In this document: one piece after another, positions 9,313 through 15,542 of the stretch
How positions within the stretch are numbered: position 1 is the stretch's first letter
Layout: the number at the start of each line of letters is the position of its first letter
Assembly: GCA_029260765.1 (NCBI GenBank)
Contig: JAJDCP010000005.1
Span: 62,001 to 126,000, forward strand
From: Planctomycetota bacterium
Lineage (GTDB): Bacteria; Planctomycetota; J058; JAJDCP01
Length of the DNA stretch: 64,000 nt
Reading direction: 5' to 3'
The notes under the pieces: generated by a model
Told to the model about the DNA's origin: nothing
The model's database searches: none
Seen by the model: the letters and a program-made list of their open reading frames with translations, nothing else
Translations under genes and position numbers: made by a program

Positions 9313-10620
9313 ATGGCGACGATCGGCATCAGACGCGAAGACAAGCACGAGTGGGAGGCGCGCGTGCCCCTCACCCCCGATGGCGTCCGAGGACTGGTGG
9401 CCGAGGGCGTGGCCGTCAAGGTGCAGCCCTCGTCGATCCGGGCCTTCAGCGACGACGATTACCGGCAGGCCGGCGCCGAGGTGGGCGAAGACCTCTCTGC
9501 CTGCGACGTCGTGTTTGCGGTCAAAGAAGTCCCCACCAGTCTGCTGCGTCCCGGAGGCAGCTACGTTTTCTTCTCGCACACGATCAAGGGCCAGGCCCAC
9601 AACATGCCGCTGTTGAAGCGCATCATCGAGCAGGGTTGCACTCTGATCGACTACGAACGCATCGTCGATGATGAGGGCAGACGGCTGGTCTTTTTCGGCC
9701 ATCACGCGGGTCTGGCTGGCATGATCGACAGCTTGCATGTGCTCGGGAAACGCCTGCAGGCATTGGGACACACAACGGTGTTCGCCGAGTTGCCGATGGC
9801 CCACGCTTTCAAAGACCTTGACGAGGCCCGCCAAGCCGTGCGTCAGCTGGGAGAACGGCTGGCCGCCGAGCCACTGCCGGCAGCACTGGCGCCTTTCATC
9901 CTCGGCTTTGCCGGCTATGGCAATGTGTCGCGTGGAGCGCAGGAGATCTATGATCTGCTGCCGGTCGAAGAAGTCGCACCAGAGCAGTTGCCCACTCTGC
10001 TGGAGGCCAGCGATCCGCCGCGGGATCGGCTCTACAAGGTCGTGTTCAAAGAGCGCCACCTGGTCGAACCCTGCGCCGAAGGGTCGCCATTCGAGCTGCA
10101 AGAGTACTACCAACACCCCGAACGCTACCGTTCGATCTTCGCGCCGCAGTTACGGCGGCTCAGCATGCTGATCAACGCGATCTACTGGACCGATGCCTAC
10201 CCGCGCCTGGTCGAGAGCGCCGCGCTGCGCACCTGGTTCACCGAAGAACCGGTCCCGCGGTTGCTCGCGATTGGAGACATCAGCTGCGACATCGAGGGGG
10301 CCGTGCAGTGCACGGTCAAGGCCACGACGCCAGGCAGCCCTGCCTATGTCTACGATCCTGTTGATGGCAGCGTGCACGACGGCGTCGAAGGCAGGGGGCT
10401 GGTGATGATGACCACCGACTGCCTGCCCTGCGAGCTACCTCGGGAATCGAGCACGGCCTTCACCGAGGCGCTCGCGCCCTTCGCGGCTTCGATCGCCCGG
10501 GCGGACCTGAGCGGTTCGCTGCTGCAGTCGGGCTTGCCCGCGCCCATCCGGCGTGCGACTCTGGTCTGGCGCGGGGAGCTCTGTGAGGACTTCCGCTACC
10601 TGGAGAGTTTTCTGCCCTAA
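9313..10620 (+). CDS. Lysine-ketoglutarate reductase (LKR domain protein)
   Basis: A 435-residue protein that starts with the alanine dehydrogenase/transhydrogenase-type N-terminal domain (IGIRREDKHEWEARVPLTP) as in the LKR half of eukaryotic aminoadipic semialdehyde synthase. Other family-like segments are FFSHTIKGQ, LIDYERIVDD and GFAGYGNVSRGAQEI, the last being the nucleotide-binding turn. It should condense lysine with 2-oxoglutarate to saccharopine using a reduced nicotinamide cofactor. Together with the preceding gene this makes the first two steps of lysine catabolism. The stop codon overlaps the last four bases of the convergent lipoprotein gene. Confidence 0.85.
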   Translation: MATIGIRREDKHEWEARVPLTPDGVRGLVAEGVAVKVQPSSIRAFSDDDYRQAGAEVGEDLSACDVVFAVKEVPTSLLRPGGSYVFFSHTIKGQAHNMPLLKRIIEQGCTLIDYERIVDDEGRRLVFFGHHAGLAGMIDSLHVLGKRLQALGHTTVFAELPMAHAFKDLDEARQAVRQLGERLAAEPLPAALAPFILGFAGYGNVSRGAQEIYDLLPVEEVAPEQLPTLLEASDPPRDRLYKVVFKERHLVEPCAEGSPFELQEYYQHPERYRSIFAPQLRRLSMLINAIYWTDAYPRLVESAALRTWFTEEPVPRLLAIGDISCDIEGAVQCTVKATTPGSPAYVYDPVDGSVHDGVEGRGLVMMTTDCLPCELPRESSTAFTEALAPFAASIARADLSGSLLQSGLPAPIRRATLVWRGELCEDFRYLESFLP

Positions 10621-11084
10621 GGCAGCATCAGTGGTTGCAGCGTCAACTCCGCGCTGTTCTCCAGCGTCGTCTCGGGGACCAGCAAGACCTTCCAGCTGAA
10701 CGCTTCCTCCCGTGCATCGACCCAAAAAGCGCGCGCCACGGTCACGTAGCCGGGTTTCTCGACCCGCAACGACGCGAAATAGTCGCGCCTTCCCTCGTCC
10801 AGTCTACGCAGCTCGAAGTAGCCGCGGCTATCGCTCATGCTGTCGGGCACGCTGACCTGCGTGCCCAGGGCGGCCTGCTCGCTCGGCACACGATCCAGGA
10901 AACTCACCCGCGCATCTTTGAGTGGCACACAGCCGAGCGCTTCGAAGCTGGGCAGGGGCTCGTCGTCGACCAGTGCGAGGCCATCGATCGCGCCCGGTTG
11001 GTAGACCTGGCCGCGGATTTCGATCCAACTCTGGCAGCCCGTGCAGGCAGCCGCCAGTAGACATACGGAGATCCAAGTACGCAT
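10617..11084 (-). CDS. Small lipoprotein with carboxypeptidase-regulatory-like fold
   Basis: A 155-residue protein starting MRTWISVCLLAAACTGC, a classic type II signal with lipobox AACTGC reading A-C-T-G-C at its end. ATG 11084 is preceded by GGAGG at a good distance; the longer open frame upstream is rejected because it would bury the signal. The mature part reads like a single transthyretin/carboxypeptidase-regulatory beta sandwich (DSRGYFELRRLDEG followed by VEKPGYVTVARAF). It is probably attached to a membrane and binds or displays something, but no function can be assigned. It is convergent with the lysine reductase gene and shares four bases with it. Confidence 0.7.
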   Translation of the reverse strand: MRTWISVCLLAAACTGCQSWIEIRGQVYQPGAIDGLALVDDEPLPSFEALGCVPLKDARVSFLDRVPSEQAALGTQVSVPDSMSDSRGYFELRRLDEGRRDYFASLRVEKPGYVTVARAFWVDAREEAFSWKVLLVPETTLENSAELTLQPLMLP

Positions 11085-11262
11085 CGTGCCCTCCATGACG
11101 TCTGGAGCCCGTCCAGACGTTGCGGTTTTTTGCGAGGGCCGGCGGCCCTTGCATCTCTCACTCCGGACGGAATCGGGCAAGCGGGGAGGTGTTTTTCGAT
11201 TTTCTTTCAGGCGGCGGCTGCGGGAATGACTCGTCAACCTGTGGCTCAAATCGATCCAATAA

Positions 11263-11303
11263 ATTGCAATGCGATCTCATAAGTTGATATCATCAAATGA
11301 GAT
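11263..11303. promoter_or_regulatory. Palindromic AT-rich operator/promoter region of the HipA-like gene
   Basis: In an otherwise GC-rich window this stretch is AT-rich and symmetric: ATTGCAAT (11263-11270), then ATCTCAT (11274-11280) and ATGAGAT (11297-11303) as inverted arms, with TGATATCA (11285-11292) between them. TTGCAA (11264-11269) and TATCAT (11288-11293) could be -35 and -10 boxes with an 18-base spacer, so the symmetric arms would cover the -10 box. Autorepression by the N-terminal winged helix of the downstream protein is an inference. Confidence 0.5.
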
Positions 11304-11347
11304 GTGGACTCGTAATCGTGTCTATTATTCAATCTAAATGAGAAACC

Positions 11348-12736
11348 ATGCCGAGAAAGCCGCGTTTGAACATGGTCCATCTTCAAGCAGATCTCTGTGC
11401 CATCCTCGCCGCCGAGGGGCCTCGTTCTGCGGGGTCGCTACGCGCAGAGCTGCGGATCAGTCCGTCCTCTTTCTCCCGGCTGACACGTCAGCTGGGCAAC
11501 CAGCTGCTGGTCATCGGTAAGGCGCGGGCGACGCGCTATGCGCTGCGGCGTGCCGTGCCTGGACTGGCCGCGACGTTGCCAGTCTTCGAGGTGCTGGCGG
11601 ACGGCAGCAGTCGCCAATTAGGCGAGCTGCACGGCGTTGCTCCACAGGGGTTTGCTGCTGTTGGCCCAGTGCTTGGTGAGGCGATCTTTGACGATGTGCC
11701 GTACTACCTGCACGACTTACGTCCCTCAGGCTTTCTGGGGCGCTTGTTGCCCCGTAGGCATCCCGAACTGCAGCTGCCGGAGGACATCCGTCTCTGGAGT
11801 GGGGAGCATTGTCTGCGGTACCTCACCCGCTATGGCTGGAATCCGAGCGGCAACCTGATCATCGGGCAGCAGGCCTTCCAGTTGTTCCTCGAATATCGGC
11901 TGCGGCCTCCTGATGTTCTCGACGCCGGTTCCCGAGCCACGCGTTATCCGCAGATGGCCGAGGAGGTTCTCGCCCACGGCGTGCCAGGATCGTCGGCGGC
12001 TGGGGAGCAACCCAAGCTGTTGGCGAACATACGCTTCGATGCCGACGTTGGCTTGGCGCCCACAGCAGTATTGGTCAAGTTTTCGCCTCCGTTGGACTCG
12101 AAGATCGGGCGTAGGGTCGCCGACCTCCTCGTCTGCGAGTCACTAGCCCTCAAGGTTCTTCGCTCTCACGGCCATGCCGCCGCAGAGGCCACCTGGCTCG
12201 AAGCGGGCGGCCGGATGTTTCTCGAGTGTCTGCGTTTCGATCGCGTCTGCTCTCACGGGCGGCGCGGCCTGGTGTCCCTGGCTACGCTCGATGCGCAGTT
12301 TGTCGCGACTTGTGGGAGCTGGTCTACGTCGGTCTCAGCACTCGCGGCGGCGCGACAGCTTCCGAGCGGTGATGTGCTCCGCCGTGTGCGCTGGCTCGAG
12401 TTGTTTGGGCGCTTGATCGCCAACGACGACATGCATCTGGGCAACCTCTCCTTCTTCACGAAGGGACTCCAGGTGCTCGAGCTCGCGCCAGCCTACGACA
12501 TGACACCGATGTTCTTCGCTCCGCGCCATCAGCAGCTGGTCGAGCGGTCTTTTGTTCCGCCGCTTCCCCAGGCTCACGATGGGGATATCTGGCCGACCGC
12601 CTGGCGGGCGGCGTTGGAATTCTGGCAGCAGGCGAGCCGGTGCCCAGCAATCTCTCCGGGCTTTCGAGGCATCGCCCGCCAGGTTCGGGCTGCGATCCAC
12701 AGTTTGGAGCCCCTGGGCGAGGTGCTGCCTCAGTAG
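11348..12736 (+). CDS. HipA-family kinase fused to an N-terminal winged helix (YjjJ-like)
   Basis: A 462-residue protein. Residues about 10-65 form a helix-turn-helix/winged-helix segment (AGSLRAELRISPSSFSRLTR). The rest is a HipA-type Ser/Thr kinase: AAGEQPKLLA near residue 218, the catalytic loop NDDMHLGN with Asp361 and Asn366 region, and the metal-binding YDMTP with Asp384. E. coli YjjJ has the same architecture. No separate HipB antitoxin gene is adjacent, so the fused DNA-binding domain may replace it. The gene sits behind a palindromic AT-rich control region, and its base composition looks lower in GC than its neighbours, which suggests transfer. Its target is unknown; HipA itself phosphorylates glutamyl-tRNA synthetase. 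The 3' end overlaps the convergent lipoprotein gene by seven bases. Confidence 0.8.
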   Translation: MPRKPRLNMVHLQADLCAILAAEGPRSAGSLRAELRISPSSFSRLTRQLGNQLLVIGKARATRYALRRAVPGLAATLPVFEVLADGSSRQLGELHGVAPQGFAAVGPVLGEAIFDDVPYYLHDLRPSGFLGRLLPRRHPELQLPEDIRLWSGEHCLRYLTRYGWNPSGNLIIGQQAFQLFLEYRLRPPDVLDAGSRATRYPQMAEEVLAHGVPGSSAAGEQPKLLANIRFDADVGLAPTAVLVKFSPPLDSKIGRRVADLLVCESLALKVLRSHGHAAAEATWLEAGGRMFLECLRFDRVCSHGRRGLVSLATLDAQFVATCGSWSTSVSALAAARQLPSGDVLRRVRWLELFGRLIANDDMHLGNLSFFTKGLQVLELAPAYDMTPMFFAPRHQQLVERSFVPPLPQAHDGDIWPTAWRAALEFWQQASRCPAISPGFRGIARQVRAAIHSLEPLGEVLPQ

Positions 12737-14100
12737 CTGTACCCGCTGTCCACCGCCGAGCCGACGCCGTTCAGGGTCTGCGCAGGCGGATCGAGGTCGA
12801 TCACCCCGAAGAACAGGTCAGGGCCGCTGAAGTCGATGCTGGGTGTGCCGCAGCGCATGGCCAGGCCGATGCTGCGCTGGTTGTTGGGAACGTTGACGCT
12901 GTCGTGCTGGATGCTGGTGGTGACCAGGGCGGTCGGCACGCCGGAGCTGACGGAGTAGACCGTCACCGCGTTGGTCCAGAAGTTGACGCCCGCGAGCCGT
13001 TTTCCATCGGACGAGACCGCCAGGCCTCCGGGCTGGAAAGCATCGCCGCCGTTGCCATCGGGCAGCAGGAAGGGGCTGCCGGCCACAGCGCTCAGACTGG
13101 CCGACGATCCGGAGAAGCTCAGCTTGAGGGCGTGGATGCGGCTGTTGTTGCCGTCTCCGACATAGATCAGGCCCGCGCCCTCGTCGACGCTGACTACGCC
13201 GAAGGGTGTTCCCGCCAGCGACAGGCTCGCTACTGTCTGGTGGCTGTTCAGGTCGAAGACCTCGACAGCGCCGTCGCCGGCGAAGCTTCCCGCACACGCC
13301 ACAACCAGCAGGTCGCGGCCCGAGATCCGCGCTTGGGCCAAGGCGGAGGGGTTGTAGACTCCCTGGGCGACGGCGCCCGACTTGCCCGTGAACATCACGC
13401 CCTGCCGGCTCAAGATGGTGTTGCTGCTCTCATCGAAGCCATAGATGTGGATGGTCCCCGGGTGGCGGGCCGTCGGTGTGCTGGAGAAATCGACGTTCGA
13501 GGTGATCGCGTAGATGCGCCCGTCAAAGAGCACGGCATCTTCGAGGAAGTTGACCGTCACACTGCTCAGTGTGTCGCCGGTTTCGGCGATCAGGGTCAGG
13601 GCATCGCCGGCCATGTCGATGAACGGGGCGACCACGGAATCGGCGCCGACATCGCGGGACGACACTGAGGGAGTCGAGTCGCGCGGGTCGAAAGCGTGCA
13701 GCGACTCGGTTCCCCCGCCTCCGAAGGCTGCCTGGGCTACGACCAGAGCGCTCCCCGGAGCGAAGATCGACAGGTCATTGGCGAGGGACCCGGCCATCGC
13801 GGTGGCCAGGTCGGTGTTCTGCAGCAGGGTCAGCTGGCCGTCGAAGTCGATCTGGAAGGTCTTGACCCAGGCATCCCCGTTGAAGTCGAACTCCAGCGTG
13901 TAGAGGCGGTCGGGTGAGGTGCATTCGATGACCAGGTCCTGCAGGTCGGGAGTGCCGGTTTGGAACGCATGGGCAGCGTTGAGGTCGATGCTCCCTATCA
14001 GGGGCAGAGCAGCCTGGGACGAGCTCTTGTCATTGCAGCCTGTGAACAATAGACACAGGCTGACGAAGCAGCCAACGGCTGCCGCGCGGTGCGCTTGCAT
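12730..14100 (-). CDS. Beta-propeller lipoprotein under cobalamin riboswitch control
   Basis: A 456-residue protein starting MQAHRAAAVGCFVSLCLLFTGC, a lipoprotein signal with lipobox LFTGC. GAGGAG stands six bases before ATG 14100. The mature chain is made of repeated propeller-like blades (for example GLIYVGDGNNSRIHAL and AGVNFWTNAVTVYSV), similar in style to lactonase/YncE-type seven-bladed propellers. A complete cobalamin riboswitch lies about 95 bases upstream on the same strand and nothing else lies between them. This makes vitamin B12 binding or uptake the most likely role. BtuG of Bacteroidetes is a surface propeller lipoprotein that binds B12, but homology to it cannot be judged from sequence reading alone. 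No BtuB or BtuFCD gene is in the window. Confidence 0.75.
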   Translation of the reverse strand: MQAHRAAAVGCFVSLCLLFTGCNDKSSSQAALPLIGSIDLNAAHAFQTGTPDLQDLVIECTSPDRLYTLEFDFNGDAWVKTFQIDFDGQLTLLQNTDLATAMAGSLANDLSIFAPGSALVVAQAAFGGGGTESLHAFDPRDSTPSVSSRDVGADSVVAPFIDMAGDALTLIAETGDTLSSVTVNFLEDAVLFDGRIYAITSNVDFSSTPTARHPGTIHIYGFDESSNTILSRQGVMFTGKSGAVAQGVYNPSALAQARISGRDLLVVACAGSFAGDGAVEVFDLNSHQTVASLSLAGTPFGVVSVDEGAGLIYVGDGNNSRIHALKLSFSGSSASLSAVAGSPFLLPDGNGGDAFQPGGLAVSSDGKRLAGVNFWTNAVTVYSVSSGVPTALVTTSIQHDSVNVPNNQRSIGLAMRCGTPSIDFSGPDLFFGVIDLDPPAQTLNGVGSAVDSGYSY

Positions 14101-14194
14101 GGGAAACTCCTCGTTCTCCTCGATGGGGAGCCCGTCAGGGCACACCCATCAACGGGGCGCTCCCTCCGGGAAACCCTCCCGGTCGGCGAAGCGC

Positions 14195-14365
14195 TCTCCG
14201 CACACAGGCCGGTCTTCTGGCTCTCGGATCGTCCTACTGACGGCGCCTTCCCCTGGATTGGGTGGCTTCAGTGCCGTGTTCGTCCCCGATGACAGCGGCG
14301 GGTCCGCGCCGGATTCTCACCGGCTTCCCGTTTCCATCCGGAGATGGAGCCTGTGGTGCCTTCAT
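14195..14365 (-). promoter_or_regulatory. Cobalamin (adenosylcobalamin-class) riboswitch
   Basis: Read on the minus strand the element carries the canonical core GGGAAGCCGGTGAGAATCC followed by GGCGCGGACCCGCCGCTGT, and the B12 box GAGCCAGAAGACCGGCCT (14223 to 14206). CACAGG (14355-14350) and CCTGTG (14208-14203) close the outer P1 stem. Downstream, two further hairpins (CCGGGA/TCCCGG and GGGAGC/GCTCCC with inner CCCGT/ACGGG) lie before the ribosome site at about 14107-14112. There is no T tract, so control of translation initiation is more likely than termination. The only gene that follows is the propeller lipoprotein at 12730-14100. Confidence 0.93.
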
Positions 14366-14521
14366 CTCTTGAAGGTGGGCGGAGTCTAACAGACCAGTAA
14401 AGAGTTCGTCCTGGAAAAGCTGATGCTGGGTCCACGGTATGGTAGTCTGGCGAGAACTCGAGGGAGCACTCCAGCGACTGAGTGATCCCCAGAACGCTGA
14501 ACCTGCAAAAAGGAGACTGCT

Positions 14522-15325
14522 ATGCGACGGATCGCTATCTGCGTGGCTTTGACTGCAGCCCTGGCCTGGGCACAATGTGACGGATGTGAAGGCGGCGGCT
14601 GCGAAGAGGTCCAGGCGCCCGCCTGTGCGCAGGGAGAAGTCCTGAGCTTCCCCATCGCCGGCCTGAAGACCGACGCCGATCGGCTGGCCCTCACGCGCCA
14701 GTTGGTGCGCGCCCAGCTGCCGATCTGCGACCTCGATTTCGAGGGCAACCAGCTGAAGATCGAGCTGGCCCCCGAGGCAGAGCTCAGCCTGGCCGAGCTC
14801 GAGGCGAGCATGGGCGACGGCCCCTTTGCCCTCGACCACGCCAGCTTCGTGCTGCCGGCGCGTACGCTCCTGACCGTCGATGGCATGAGCTGTATGGGCT
14901 GTGCGTCGGGTGTCGAAGAGATCCTGGTGGCCGCTGAAGGCATCGAAGTGCTGCGCATCGACCTCGGCCTGGCCGAGATTCAGGTCGCGGGCAAGGTGGC
15001 GCCCGAGAAGATCAATGCCCTGTTCGCGGGCAGCAAATTCTCCGTCACCGGACTCGGTTGGGGCGCCGCGGTTGTCGCGGCTCCGGCCGGTGGTTGCTGT
15101 GGCGAGCTGCCCGGCATCGTCGATCAGGCTCCGGTCCCGGCGCCCGTGGTCGATGCCCGCATCGCCAACGAACGCAGCGCGGCCGGCGAGGCGCTCTGCC
15201 CGGTGACGGGCAAGCCGATCGCCGATCTTGCGACCGCACCCAGTGTCGAAACCGCTTCGGGCGTCTGGTACGTGTGCTGCAAGGGCTGCGTCAGCAAGCT
15301 GCAGACGAAGCTCAACAACGACTGA
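14522..15325 (+). CDS. Secreted metal-binding protein with HMA and TRASH/YHS-like domains
   Basis: A 267-residue protein with AAGGAG before ATG 14522 and a signal-like N-terminus (about residues 1-18, ending AWAQ). A cysteine cluster (Cys19, Cys22, Cys27) follows the signal. A heavy-metal-associated domain begins near residue 118, with TVDGMSCMGCASG supplying Cys124 and Cys127. A double cysteine lies near residue 193. The C-terminus (ALCPVTGKPI, then WYVCCKGCVSKLQ) resembles a TRASH/YHS metal-binding finger. The whole suggests a periplasmic copper or similar soft-metal carrier; the metal cannot be told from sequence. It is transcribed divergently from the B12 riboswitch transcript and ends in a strong terminator. 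Confidence 0.8.
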   Translation: MRRIAICVALTAALAWAQCDGCEGGGCEEVQAPACAQGEVLSFPIAGLKTDADRLALTRQLVRAQLPICDLDFEGNQLKIELAPEAELSLAELEASMGDGPFALDHASFVLPARTLLTVDGMSCMGCASGVEEILVAAEGIEVLRIDLGLAEIQVAGKVAPEKINALFAGSKFSVTGLGWGAAVVAAPAGGCCGELPGIVDQAPVPAPVVDARIANERSAAGEALCPVTGKPIADLATAPSVETASGVWYVCCKGCVSKLQTKLNND

Positions 15326-15346
15326 GCCCACAGACATCTGGCGAGC

Positions 15347-15375
15347 AAACAGCGGGGCGCGAGCCCCGCTGTTTT
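15347..15375 (+). terminator. Rho-independent terminator after the HMA protein gene
   Basis: A perfect stem AGCGGGGC/GCCCCGCT with a GCGA loop, extended by AAAC/GTTT, is followed by TTTT. It separates the metal-protein gene from aceE. Confidence 0.85.
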
Positions 15376-15542
15376 CGATGCGGGCCGCGGTTGCGCCCGC
15401 GTGCCTGGTGTTTCGTTGCATGGACATCCAGCCGCCGACCTGCTATCTTCGGCAGCTCTCCGATCAACTCTGTCTGATCGATCAAGCCCTGAATTGCAGC
15501 CGTTGTCTGTCTTCAGCCGCGGGTGCCGGTAGGAGGAATGCA

